Assembly: GCA_958295665.1 (NCBI GenBank)
Contig: OY282559.1
Location: forward strand, 135,697,241-135,761,240
Length of the DNA: 64,000 nucleotides
Direction: 5' to 3'
Origin: Tipula vernalis
Lineage: Eukaryota; Arthropoda; Insecta; Diptera; Tipulidae
In this document: piece by piece, positions 36,698-48,025 of the stretch
How positions within the stretch are numbered: the stretch's first letter is position 1
Layout: each line of letters begins with the position of its first letter
Program-made: the position numbers and the translations under genes
Notes under the pieces: generated by a model
What the model saw: only the letters and a program-made list of their open reading frames with translations
What the model was told of the DNA's origin: nothing
Databases searched by the model: none

Positions 36698-37345
36698 AGA
36701 TTTCAAGGAAATGTATACGCAATTTATGAGAGAGTATATCCAACTAGGGCACATGACCAAAATCAAGGGACCTGTTTCAAAGGGAAGTTATTATTTGCCT
36801 CATCACGGTGTGCTACGAGAGACAAGCTACAAAATTAAGGGTAGTCTTTGACGGTTCTGCCAAATCTGTAAATGGATATAGAGAAAATGTACCGTCAGGT
36901 ATGGGTGGCACCAGATGACAGTCATCATCAAAACATACTACGGAGAGACAAGTCCAACATGCCAGTGCGAAGACACCAGCTAAATACCCTGACATAGGGA
37001 CTGCCTCTGCATCATTTCTCGCAATTCGAAGCTTACACGAAGTTGGTATTAGGAGCCTTCAAACCTCACCAGAAGCAGCAAAAAGGATCATGCGCGACTT
37101 TTACGTCGATGATCTAATGTCTGGAGGAGACACCAAAGAAGAACTCTTGACAGTAATGAAGGATATCGTCGACATATTGAGCAGCCATGGTTTCAATCTA
37201 AGAAAATTACTGTCGAACAGCAGCTCAATAAAATCTTACATTCAAAATAACGGGACTACGGCCGAGAAATCAATCATCAACTATCCAACATCAATCAAGG
37301 TACTGGGGCTATCATGGGAACCAAGACAACGAATACGATTGGTTA
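36698..37345 (+). pseudogene. BEL/Pao reverse transcriptase, internally deleted
   Basis: Continues with MYTQFMREYIQLGHMTKIKG and VSKGSYYLPHHGVLRETSYK, then LRVVFDGSAKSVNG running directly into DIEKMYRQVWVAPDDSHH near 36880. About 40 residues are therefore deleted between the two blocks. LTYGTASASFLAIRSL is present in altered frame (about 36990), and then RIMRDFYVDDLMSGGDTKEE at 37090 gives an intact YVDD catalytic box. NYPTSIKVLGLSWEPRQRI at 37280 leads towards the end of RT. It passes at about 37345 into a second RT copy. Confidence 0.87.
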
Positions 37346-38310
37346 CCACAAAATTACGAGTGGTGTTTGCTTCTTCCGCAAAATCTACTGCCATCATTAA
37401 ATTGGAATTTACAGGTTGACCCTAATATCCAATCAAGTTTATTTGAACTTATTATTCGTTTTAGATTACATCGTTACGTATTGGTTGGAGACACAGAAAA
37501 GATTTATCGTCAGGTATGGGTTTGCGAAGATGATACCAAACACTAAATAATTCTTTGGCGAGATGATTAACAGAACATTAGTCCATTCTCATTGAAAGCC
37601 ATAACTTACGGTACGGGGTCTGCATCTTTTGTGGCAACAAGGTGCTTGAAGGAATTATCAGATCTGTGGAGAAATACAACAGCACGAGCGTCCAGATCAA
37701 TCCAATGTGATACTGAAATTGATTTATTGAAACTTAAAGACGATATATTGAAAGTATTAAGCAGTGGAGAGTTACACCTGAGAAAAATGTCATCTAATAA
37801 TTCTACCGTTCGAAATAGTATAAACATAAATGGCTCAAATATGGGAGACATATATCAAATCTCATACCAAACTGAGTATTTTATCAGACTCAAGTCTCCA
37901 AGACCAAAGGGGCACCTTTAGAATAAGTAAGTCTTCCCAGGCTGGAGCTAATGGGAGCTGTGCTTCTCAGTAGCAGACGGGTGACAATAATCCCTGCGTT
38001 GTTAAACATGACTATCGAGTCTATTACACTATAGACAGACTCACAAATAATGATTGACTGACTTTCTAGTCAGCCGAGGCGTTGGACTACCTTTGTAGCT
38101 AACAGGACAGCCAAAATTATTAGTACTCACAAAAGAGAGACGTATGGAGACATGTACCATCTAAAGATAACCCTGCAAACTGCGCAACGCTAGGTAAAAC
38201 AGCACATGAATTAGCTGAATATAATCTATGGTGGAATGGTCCCAGATGGTTATCAGGAGAGGACGGAAATTGGCCCAATCAAGCAAGCACACCTAGAACA
38301 ACGGAATAGG
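37345..38310 (+). pseudogene. second BEL/Pao RT-RNase H segment fused to the first
   Basis: At 37345 the text returns to an earlier point of the polymerase: TTKLRVVFASSAKSTA, then LFELIIRFRLHRYVLVGDTE and IYRQVWVCEDDTKH, and AITYGTGSASFVATRCLKEL (37600). The YVDD box is deleted, since the frame runs from RNTTARASRSIQCD straight to TEIDLLKLKDDILKVLSSGE. From 37920 come RNase H and beyond in shifting frames: LELMGAVLLS region, ISTHKRETWRHVPSKDNPA at about 38120, and AHELAEYNLWWNGPRWLSG at 38210. The duplication of RT entry motifs means two copies, or a rearranged copy, are joined here. No integrase is seen. Confidence 0.82.
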
Positions 38311-38459
38311 AAGCCTTATTTGTTAATTTACATAATACTTACGAATTAATAAACAAGATATCTTGAAATATAGCAGCCATTTTAATATGCAAAAAATAAA
38401 GAAAAATAATAATAAATAATTATCTAATTATTATTGAAATCTGCCAACTAACACTGAGG

Positions 38460-38860
38460 AATCATTTAACGGGAAACAGCTGGGATTCTAACTTGAATAT
38501 CATCACAAATTTATCCACTTAACAACATGCCTAAGAAAATGATATCCCTAAATTTTGACCAATCGTCAAACATTTCAATATGATATTTCGGTAGGCTTAT
38601 ATGGGTGCTTAAATCGTACCAAGCATTTTAGAAAATTATTGAGGTTGAGCTAGCTAATCTTAGATTAATCAAAAACGTGAAATTTTTATATCTTACTAGC
38701 ATGTCTAATAAAATCGATATCTTATAACGTTTTCACCGATCGGCAAACATGTCACTATGATTGTTAATCTAACAAATTTTGTGCTTAGGTTGTAAGGCTA
38801 ATCGTTTGCTTGATTAGCGAAATTATCTAATTAAATTACCGCTGGTGGGGTTTAATTAGA
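38460..38860. repeat. tandem-like repeat beside the BEL/Pao elements
   Basis: ATGCCTAAGAAAATGATATC (38527) and ATGTCTAATAAAATCGATATC (38700) start two related blocks about 172 bp apart, both continuing to a CAAACAT...ATGAT phrase. At 38764-38851 lies a segment also found at 43727-43806. It may be LTR or UTR sequence of the neighbouring element. Confidence 0.55.
38764..38851. repeat. segment shared with 43727-43806 (LTR-like flank)
   Basis: TTAATCTAACAAATTTTGTG ... GATTAGCGAAATTATC ... ACCGCTGGTGGGGTT matches the segment on the far side of the minus-strand BEL/Pao element with only three or four differences. The same orientation on both sides suits long terminal repeats. Confidence 0.6.
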
Positions 38861-39090
38861 TGGAGAATTAGAAACTACACTTTTGGTGATTAAGTTTATT
38901 CTGCATTTTTAGAAACTGCTTAATAGTATGTTTTTATAATAATGTTGTGGATATTCTTACATTCTAAACTATTTTGCATAGTTGAAAAATTGTATGTTTG
39001 CAATACTTCCGTTATTAATAATTCGCTTTATGTAACCAATGCAATTTTCTGGAAACAATTTATTTGTTTATTACTTAAAATTAAATCAAA

Positions 39091-39978
39091 TTGTATTCAT
39101 GTTCAGTCACAAAATTGAACATACTGCGGGGCAACAAATTTAGGGACCTTGGCCGTGGAATCGGTCGTTGTGGTGGAGTGATGTCTCTGGATGCCTTGTC
39201 AATTTTTTTGTCTAGATACGCGAACTGTTTGGTAAAAGCACGAAAATTCTTGTCGGTTAATTCCTTCTCAGGTTTAAATGTGTTTGTGGTTGCATCTATG
39301 ATCGATGTTTGGTTCTCGATGAGTTCTAATACATATTTTCGGTTGGTTTCTGCCTTTTCAAGCTACAGTTCTATGTGGGAGGCATCTCTTTGGTTCATGA
39401 TGCCAAAAGCGTCACCAAGTATGTATCCAATTGTATTCCCAGCGTCCCGCATCTCGAGGTAATCTCTTGGACTTGTTCATTTAGTTGTTGTTCTATTACA
39501 TCACACATTTTCACCCGGTTATCTGACTGCCATCCCTTTTGGCAGCCCTCATCTAAATATTTGACATAGTGTTCTAACGGTCTGATATCTTCCCAATATC
39601 CGGTTAAATTATAATTTATGATGATTTTCCACTGTAACGCCATAAGTTTACATTTCTGCAGTTGTGAAAATAAATTGCTGCATTAGATGGCAATGGCTTT
39701 ATTGTGGTTGACGATGTGACAGAAGCAAAAAGCACTTGTACCATTCTGAGTATCAATAATATCAGATGTAAAGTTATTTCTTTCTTGAATACTGTGTTGA
39801 TGTGGTGTACTCTTTGTTGTTTGACTTCTCGATGAGGTTGAACACGTAACGGAGTTGTTGGTTGTGGTTGTTGGTTGACTGATGCTTGTGTCTTTGTGAT
39901 GACAATCTCGTTGTCAGATTCTATGGGTAGTGGTGTTAATTTGTGAATTGGCCTTTTTACGAGGACCGAGGAGATCAC
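39091..39978 (-). pseudogene. env-like third region of minus-strand BEL/Pao element
   Basis: Downstream of pol on the minus strand, two short frames and further shifted sequence continue for about 900 bp. Recognisable pieces include AAIYFHNCRNVNLWRYSG, YWEDIRPLEHYVKYLDEGC and CDVIEQQLNEQVQEIT, then helical charged sequence. Similar third ORFs with envelope-like features exist in some BEL/Pao elements (for example roo of Drosophila). I cannot see a clear signal peptide or fusion segment, and frames are broken repeatedly, so this is a remnant. It might be unrelated 3' sequence instead. Confidence 0.5.
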
Positions 39979-41418
39979 TGCACAATCCTCTACGCGCAGT
40001 GAATCTTTTACAAGCTGCGATGAATGCTTCGGTGGTTAGATCACTAGCTGGTTTGATGTGTATGGCTTTAGTTGTCATGCAAAGATTGCTAAATATCCCT
40101 TACGTGCTTTGTGTCCTCTTCCTCTTGTTGAACGAATCAGACGTGCTCCCGCATAATCGACTTCGGTTCTCAAAAATGGTCTTCCGGGTGTGATGCTTAA
40201 TGCTGGTAAGTTTCCCATGAGCTGCGTTCTTGATTTAGAATTGAACCGATGACACCTTATACACTTTGATATAAAATAATTGGTGGAGAGATGTGCCAAA
40301 GTTAGTTGTGTTCCTCAATGCATCGTTTGTTCATGTGTTTCTTGAATCAGCAGCTTGGCGATTAGATGGTCTTTTGGGATAATAACTGGATGTTTCTCAT
40401 CGTAGGTCCATATTGTTGTATTTTGAACTCGACCACCGACTCGTAAAACATCGTCATGTAGGAATGGAGATAAAGATTTAATCTTACTTGTGTTTGCTAT
40501 TCCTTTCTGATTAAGAAGATCTCGAATTTCGTTTTTGAAATGTTGTCTCTGCGCTATTTTGATCAGACCTTGCGTGGCATGTTTTATTTCTTCTGCCGTG
40601 GGAGCTCCATGGCTGGTTACAATCTTGCGACATTTATTGATAAACCTCGCCACATACACCATAACCCTTGTTATGGTATTACAATTTGAGTACTTCAAAA
40701 GTAATTGATCAAAAAGGTCGTGTGTGGTTACTGTCATGGCTCCCAATATAGGTTGTTTTAATTCCAACTGATCTGGTGTGTCTTCCACAATTATTGGCGC
40801 TAGCTGGATTGCTTTTTCAAAGATTCTCTGAGGGCCGTTCCACCTTAAATTGTGATTGATTAATTGTTTTGCTGCGTTACCCCTGCATGCACAATCTGCG
40901 GGGTTTTCTGATGATTTGACGTAAAACCACTGAGACGGAGTAGTTATCTTCTGGATACCCGAGATTCGATTTGCTAAAAATGTTTTAAATTTATGGGGCT
41001 TGTTTTTCACACATCCTAGCACAATCATTGAATCCGTCAAACAATATTTCGGTATTTCATCAAATTTCATATCTTCCTGCACCTTGTTCATTAGGTTCGC
41101 AAGTAAATTTGCTCCGCCTAACTCTAGCTTTGGCAATGTTAAATTGGTTGATTTTGGTGCTACCCGTATTTTTGATGTTAACAATGTTGCCTTGTTTGAA
41201 GTTCTGTTGTAGAAGTATATCACTGCTGCGTAAACTACTTCGGAAGCATCACAGAATCCATGTAATTCTCCTCGGAGAGTTGAGTTGAAATGGATCCACC
41301 TTGGAATCTTTACCTCCTCTAGTTTTGGAAGGGATATATAATACTGTTGACATTTATTTTCTATTTCTTCTGGCAGGTTTTGATCCCAGCTTAAACCGGA
41401 GATCCAAAGTGCTTGCAT
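39979..41418 (-). pseudogene. BEL/Pao RNase H and integrase
   Basis: The 367-codon frame at 40315-41418 contains the RT/RNase H link (LPEEIENKCQQYYISLPKLE), the RNase H motif GELHGFCDASEVVYAAVIYF, VAPKSTNLTLPKLELGGANL, the acidic CLTDSMIVLGCV, WFYVKSSENPADCACRGNAA and LRWNGPQRIFEKA. It ends with the integrase zinc-domain start HPVIIPKDHLIAKLLIQETH. The next frame (40075-40299) gives the matching KCIRCHRFNSKSRTQ and then the integrase core RTEVDYAGARLIR with the first catalytic aspartate, and KAIHIKPASDLTTEAFIAA in shifted frame to about 40000. The core breaks off before the second aspartate. The order is normal for BEL/Pao. Inactive. Confidence 0.9.
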
Positions 41419-41880
41419 TAAGATTTTCAGTTGTTAGCTGATGTGAATTTATCGTTTGGTCGGGGGAGGTTCTCCATAATATTTTTTGTAACTGTTGATC
41501 ATCGGGATGTACTTTTATTTGTCGGTACATTTGTTCTATGTCCGCTGTATATGCTATCTTGTATTTTCTCCATCGTAGTAGAATTGACATCAGATCCTCT
41601 TGTAATTTAGGAGTTGTATTTCATTTAAGCTGATATTGTTGCTCGTTTTTGCCGATGCGTCGAATACTACTCTAAGTTTTGTTATAGTACTAGTAGTTTT
41701 GATCACTGCATGGTCAGGAATGTAATATTCTTTCTTTTTATGTTCCTTACTCTCAATCAAATGCCCCTGATCGTAGTATCCTTGTATGCACGCCCGATAA
41801 TCTTTAGAAAATTCATTGGCCAGTGACAATCGCCGTTCTAGTTGAATAAATCTAGCCAAGACTCTCTGCTTGGATGAACC
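41354..41880 (-). pseudogene. BEL/Pao reverse transcriptase, YVDD region deleted
   Basis: The minus strand reads RLSLANEFSKDYRACIQGYY, KKEYYIPDHAVIKTTSTIT and LRVVFDASAKTSNNISLNEI, then LLRWRKYKIAYTADIEQMYR and HPDDQQLQKILWRTSPDQTI. It then jumps to NSHQLTTENLNAS, joined to the sequence that starts the RNase H frame. The part with the catalytic YVDD is missing, about 200 residues compared with the family. Confidence 0.86.
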
Positions 41881-42030
41881 GAGCCATGGTATGCTTTGTT
41901 TAAAAGGAAGTCATACTATGTAACGACCATCTGTGCCTCGTCGGTAATTCTGCTGGTAATGTTCTTCACACAGCTTTTCTTCTTCTGTATAAAGTTTCTT
42001 GGGTTGTATTTCTTCTATTTCCCAAAATTT

Positions 42031-42500
42031 CTATAATTGGTTTCCGATGTCTGTCAAAGTGATCAATGGCTCGATCTTGGGTGGCTTGTTGGTTGAGGTA
42101 ATTCCGAATATAATATAACCTAGCTTTGTCTGTTGTGCGATTGGTTCTCCTTGATATCCTTTAACAACCTGGTCCATCAAAATACTTGGAAAGTAATCGG
42201 CACCCAATAAGATGTCGATTTTGTTCGGTTGATTATAGTTCGGAGCGGCCCGTATTAGGTTATTTAAATGATTCCACTTTCTACTGTCGAAATCTTGTTC
42301 AGACAGGGACTGTGTTATTTTCGGCAATATCAATGCTTCCATTTTCATGAAGAAACTTGACGAAAATCGGGCTGCTACGCGAAAGTTAACTATTCTTCTG
42401 GCGGTTGTAATTTCGCTCTCGTTTATGCCTCCTCGGTGATAAATGAAATTGTTGACTCGAGATCTATTAGCATTCGTAGCAGCTTCGATTGTTGTCCGCC
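42031..42500 (-). pseudogene. BEL/Pao protease and linker
   Basis: Near 42480-42430 the minus strand reads KLLRMLIDLESTISFITEEA, a protease active-site region with D-L-E in the D-S/T-G position. From 42348 the linker is clear: ALILPKITQSLSEQDFDSR, NKIDILLGADYFPSILM, LGYIIFGITSTNKPP and IEPLITLTDIGNQL. These correspond to the block at 36300-36500 in the plus-strand copy. Frameshifts separate it from gag and RT. Confidence 0.82.
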
Positions 42501-42585
42501 AGCGTGCACTTAGATCATTGCCGTGCCAGTTGGTTGCTCATATTGGTTCACTAGATGATTTGTTATTGTATATTTTTCGTTCGCC

Positions 42586-42996
42586 TCATTTTTTGGAGGT
42601 GTCTTCATTTTTTGTGGAGAGCATTGCACGTTGATTATTAGTATGTAGTAATGTGTTGTGAGTTCCCTTACATACCAAACATCGGATAGAGTAGGGGCAT
42701 GGGTGGTGTTTCGCCTCAAGACACATGTTGCAAAGTTGATGGTGAGCCATGATTTTAGATCGCTCTAAAGTAGACATTCCTTGGAATTTCGTACAATCTG
42801 TCAAATCATGTCCCTGCTTACACAACGCACATGTATTTTTTGTTTGTGTGTGACATGTATTGACCCTTGCTTTTTGTGGAGCGGGAGCTCCAGGACTGCG
42901 AATTATTGGTTTTGGTTTAGTGGCCTCTAATGATTGGAATCGGCGTTCTAGAAAACTGAGGAAGTCCTCCATTGTTGGCATTTCTTTATGATCCAC
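42586..42996 (-). pseudogene. BEL/Pao nucleocapsid region
   Basis: The frame reads MPTMEDFLSFLERRFQSLEA, a proline-rich linker, then three cysteine clusters: CALCKQGHDLTDC, CNMCLEAKHHPC and CLVCKGTHNTLLH. This triple set is the usual zinc-binding part of BEL/Pao Gag. It overlaps the end of the capsid frame by about 50 bases. Confidence 0.87.
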
Positions 42997-43628
42997 AATA
43001 TGGTGGTCTCATTGTCTAATTTTTTCATGATTATTGGAATTATGATGTAATTCCAAGATACTGTGAGGATGCCTAAGTTTTTCATTGCATACATGTTTTT
43101 GGTTAGTAAGTCATGTAACGACTTTAGTGCTGTTGCTGATTCGGAGTGAATTACTGGAGAGTTCAGCATCGCATTGACATGATTGGATGCCAGCTGCCTT
43201 TTGTTTTGGTATCGGTCTACCAACAGTCTCCAAGCATCACAATAATTATCACCCGTTGCCTCCAAGTGGTTTATTATTTTGCCCACGCTTTCAAGTACCG
43301 TGGTTTTTAATTGGTGCATCTTGACAGTGTCACTTACTCGTATATCGTCGTTTTCGTGAATGATCCTTCTAAATAAATCATTGAAGGATGCCCATTGCAG
43401 GGGATCACCAAGGAAGTGTGGAATTTCAATACGTCTTAGTTTGATCTCGTGTTTTTCTGGACTCCTTGGTATCTCGTTCGTTCCAGAGAAGTCGTCTTTC
43501 ATCTGTCTATCGGTCTCGAGGAATTCCTTCCAGATTGTTTCGATACTTGCCAGCCTTTTCTGCAAGTATTCCTTTATCTTCTTGCTCTCGCCATCCTTGA
43601 TATAATTTGTTTTGCTTTTTGAATTCAA
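42948..43628 (-). pseudogene. BEL/Pao gag, capsid part
   Basis: Starts at ATG (complement of 43626-43628) with MNSKSKTNYIKDGESKKIKE. The DUF1759-type block is IKLRRIEIPHFLGDPLQWAS, FRRIIHENDDIRVSDTVKMH and AWRLLVDRYQNKRQLASNHV. Near the end, ALKSLHDLLTKNMYAMKNLG and WNYIIIPIIMKKLDNETTIL match the DUF1758-side helices. The frame is intact to 42948 and then shifts. It may be the least damaged part of this element. Confidence 0.88.
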
Positions 43629-43726
43629 TCAAAAAGAGCATTTTGAATTTTATAATATTCCTCCATTGCCAATATTTAGTGGCGTTAATATGAAGATATA
43701 TGGTTCGAAGGACCAATTTTAATCTA

Positions 43727-43806
43727 ACAAATTGTGTGCTTAGGTTGTAAGGCTAAGCGTTTGCTTGATTAGAGAAATTATCTAATTAAATTACCGCTGG
43801 TGGGGT
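43727..43806. repeat. segment shared with 38764-38851 (LTR-like flank)
   Basis: TTTAATCTAACAAATTGTGT ... CTTGATTAGAGAAATTATC ... ACCGCTGGTGGGGTT lies just outside the start of gag, where the 5' LTR of a minus-strand element would be. It is followed by ATTTCGGTTGGCC ... GTGCCTAAGAAG, a block that on the other flank precedes the shared segment. Confidence 0.6.
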
Positions 43807-44520
43807 TATTTCGGTTGGCCTGTGTATCTACTTTAATCAAGACAAGCCGCTTAAAAAATTATTGGGGTTTGCTTTGTTAATCTTATATTTTTCGAAAATT
43901 GGAAATATATTGTCTTAAGCGTGCCTAAGAAGTTGGCGAGGTTCAAGTTATTGGTGTTATAAAGTGTTTTGATTAAATTTCATTAAAGTGGCCCAGCTTT
44001 CCAAATATATTGCTCATTACAAAGTTGTAAGTGGAAACAACCTGATTTAGTATAATATTAATGAGTTGATAAAAATTATTAGTTGATGCCACATGGAACA
44101 TTATAAAGCGTTAGAGTAAGTCTTTAAGAACCCGATCAAATAATCTTTTATAAAGAGTAAATTTGTTTAGTATTTATACTGCCGTTTGCGTTTCCATCCG
44201 CAACAGACCAGCTATATTCAAACAATTGCTGGTTTCGAAATTTATTAATAGATATTGATGGAGGTGTCACAATTGCAGATTTTAGATTTTTGCCCTAGAA
44301 TTTGTGGGTAGTGTTAAGAATAAACCAGCGGTCCAAATCCATAAAAGCTTTTGTTAGAGTTATCAACCAACATAATTGGAGGACAATTGCAGAATTGGAA
44401 TTTTTCGCCCTTAGTCTTTTGATTTTCAACAAAATTGGTGTCCCCAAAATCAATAGTTTAAGGTCTTTTGGTCGTAAATCTCTAAATATCAAGTAAACCT
44501 AGCTATAGTTCTACATATGA
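43807..44520. other. noncoding flank with a short internal duplication
   Basis: Around 44268 (CAATTGCAGATTTTAGATTTTTGCCC) and 44382 (CAATTGCAGAATTGGAATTTTTCGCCC) a phrase is repeated 114 bp apart. No coding region recognised. Confidence 0.45.
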
Positions 44521-47500
44521 ATGTATCCTTCAAAGATAATAAACTGAATGTTCGATAAAATTTTTTCTGTGAAAAATAGAGTTTGTTACTTTATCTGCGT
44601 GACCACATAATCCCTAAAGCACTATCTTTACCCTTGGAGCGTTCTGTGCGTAGCACAAATAGGTTATAATGTAAATTAACAATTTAATCTGTCAAACAAA
44701 CAAAAAATAACCTTCCTGCACTCATTTCCGTTAATTCACCCTCAATGATATGATAATTTTATCTCCACAACAGCACTCCAATTAAATTTATAACGAATAG
44801 CTATACTGGTCATAAGATTACAAAAGATCTATTTAAAGAAAAACTAAAAAAAAAAAACAAATGCAAAGATACACCTCGTCTTATCAGGGAGTATCTTATC
44901 TCAAATATTTATTTATCCTACAATAAAACTGAAAAAAAAACCTGAACAATGACACAAAAAATTATTTCATAGAATTGGTCAACAAAAAAGTTTTGTGTTC
45001 TTTGCGCGACAAATATTTGCTTTTACATTTTTGTTTTTATATTTCTTCATCTGAACAAATCTTACGTCAAGTCTTATATATGCGTATATATAATAAAATA
45101 GTATATTGTGATAACAATTAGTAATCTCTTAGTTTATTTCTTATCTTTAATCATTTATTTAACAACGATAAGCACCAAAAGTTTTTTTTTTATGGACGTG
45201 TCGCATACAAAATGTGCTGCAGATAAATCCAGGGTCTTCTATGTCCATCACGAAAATTTTTTGTATAATATTTAAGCACATACGTATCCATCATTATTTA
45301 CCTTTATATAATGATACAACAGGATTTTTCACAGGAAAAAAGGACTTCTAATCATCATACATGATAATGATCAATCGATCATTTATGTGTGCATAACAAT
45401 GGCAGTGTGCTCTCATACATAATATTCTCAAGTGGTCAAATCAATTCATTAATAATATTCTTGAGATCTTTAAATTTATTCGTCTCCTTTTATTGTTTAG
45501 TTTAATCCTTAAGTGTAATGTTTGCATGAAAACAAATAATATTCGGATCCTTTTTTGTAGATCGGCTGTATACCGTTGGGTCGGACCGGAATGCATTGAA
45601 TAATATTTTAACTATTTATTGAGTCTCTTGAGACATCGAGGATGCAGGTATAAAAATTAAATAAAAACTTTTTGTTTGTAATTGATCCTTACGATGATCC
45701 TTCTTCTTATATATGAGTTATATAATGTGTGTGTGCGTTTTTTGTGATTGAAGGATCAAAGATGTAAATAGCCTTTTTATCTAAATTAAATTCATTCAAA
45801 TTTTTGTAAGACGCTTTTGTGTACAAAAAAAAAAATGTTGAGTGTCATTTTAATGTCCTTACACAACACAAGTTGCTTGTACAAGGATGTTTTCCGTTTT
45901 ATATGGAATAATGCTCGTTGGTACACACCTTCAGATCAATACATCTTAAAAATAAAAGTATTTTGTATTTTTTAACAAGGTGTCAATTACATTAATTGAT
46001 CCGCTCCTCGATAATCCCACTATACCAACTAGTAGTACACATATCATGTATCTACATGGCGATAACATATTTTGCAACATTTTATCACTAATTAATTGCT
46101 GCACGTTTATGTTGATTTGTAATTTGGACTTTTTTTTTATGTATTTCACATAATTTTTTGTTTTGTGCAATGCAAATTAATAGAAAACAGTATAATGCAT
46201 AAAAAAAAATCCAATCCAATCAATGCGGCTGTAAAATATCAAATTTGTTGTAATAATCGCTTAAAATGTCATTGATTAACATTTTAGACAAAAGCAAAAC
46301 ATTTTTGCTTTTTTTTAGTTTTATTTAACATAAAATTCCAATAAAGTTTCTTCATCATCATCGCGCATCGTTGCTATATGTATGTAAGTATATATGATCA
46401 TCTGCAATTTCCACCTATATTTGTTGTGGTGTTGTTTGTTTTTGTCGAAAAATATTTTCGTGTTGTGCGGAGGTGGAGATCTTATTTTATTTTATTCTAA
46501 ATAAATACAACATTTGGAATGTAATATGGAATTTACCGTTTTGGGAACGTTTGTTTATTACTAGTCTAACAGAAGCAGATTCAGTTTTGTTCTGAGGTCT
46601 AGGAAATCTATAATATGCTGTGAATTGAACACTTGATATTTGTCTTGAACACGGAAAACACCTGAAAATTCAAACAACACTGTACTAATTTTTTACACCA
46701 TATTTACAACCACATCCTATTTTCTTGCTCTGTGCCTGGTATGGAAAAAACAATATCATTCACAAATATGTAATTTGATTGGCCAGAAAAATCATAACAG
46801 TAAAATGTCAGACAAATATTTGAACATATCTATATAGTATTGATGCGTTAATTGAAGAGACATTACGTTTGAGGTGCGACAGTATAATGGGTATTTTTCC
46901 GTTTTTTCGGACATCTAAGCGCGTACAAAAGGGACTAACAGCAGGTTCAATTTGTTAATAGAACTCAGATTTTAAATAGTTTACGAGCTCAAATAACTAA
47001 CCGCGAATAGGCATATACGATTTTAGCTTACATCTTACACTGATGTAAGACATACTACCACATGCGATGTAAAGTTGTAACTAAATAATCTACATGCGCA
47101 TTTACCCTTCATTGAGACACTTAGGACGCTTAAAAGCCCTTAGAAAGCTTTATTTTGATGTAAGGGAGGCATTCAAAATAAATTTGATTCAAATTACTGC
47201 GATATTTGTTGCAAGGCTTGTAAAGAAAATAAATCGATATGCGCGAGAATATTTTTTTCGGCTATAAGGTTCTGGCATCATTTCAGTATCAGTTCAAATG
47301 TCAAATATTAGGAACGCGATTATACATACGTAGTAAGTAAAGTAAATTCAATCGTGAAAGTTTTCAATCGTGATTTCGTAAATTACTTATTTTGATGTGG
47401 TTTATATGACATTTATGTTAAAGGTTGTAAATTGCATCGTATAATAAAACCATGCGTTTTAAAAAGATTTGTACATTTATCCAGAAATTCTAAAACATTA

Positions 47501-48020
47501 TTTCATGGTGGGTATCGCAGACCTTGATATCAAAAAACGCTACTGTAGGTTTTTATATCACAACACTTCATTGTATGGTTGCTCAATTTGTATAGGTTAA
47601 AAAGGTACGTTTTGAACACATTGGGATGGGGTGTTAGTCGAGAAACCGCGTCACGCGTAACTAGTAAAATCTAAACTACTACAAAAAATTTAAATACACG
47701 GGAGGGATTTTTTATTTTTTTTTTTTGTGCACGTAGCTAGTAGTTTGTCAATTCTCGCGATTGAGTTTTTTTGAATTTTTATTTCGTAAATAAATATATA
47801 AATAATATATTTGTTTGGTCGACACAAAAGTCGACATTTCGGGAGATAGATGCGGAAGGAATGCACAGGGGATAAATAAAATATTTTTTCTCATAGTAAA
47901 GGTTAGACCGAATATTGAGTTTTAAAGATTCTTTGATTTTTATAATATGTTGTTTTTTATATAGAAAATTATAATCCGGGACTACATATTGTTTTTTGAT
48001 TATTTTTGTTTAGAAATCAA
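44521..48020. other. long AT-rich noncoding stretch
   Basis: 3.5 kb without any recognised coding sequence or transposon motif. A-runs occur at about 44850, 45825 and 46200. It is one of the longest element-free stretches in the window and could be host intron or intergenic DNA. Confidence 0.5.
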
Positions 48021-48025
48021 CAATT

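Noticed and set aside
44302..44496. Overlapping open frames on both strands as a gene
   Set aside because: Both strands are equally open, no motif is recognisable, and the stretch contains a local 114-bp duplication.
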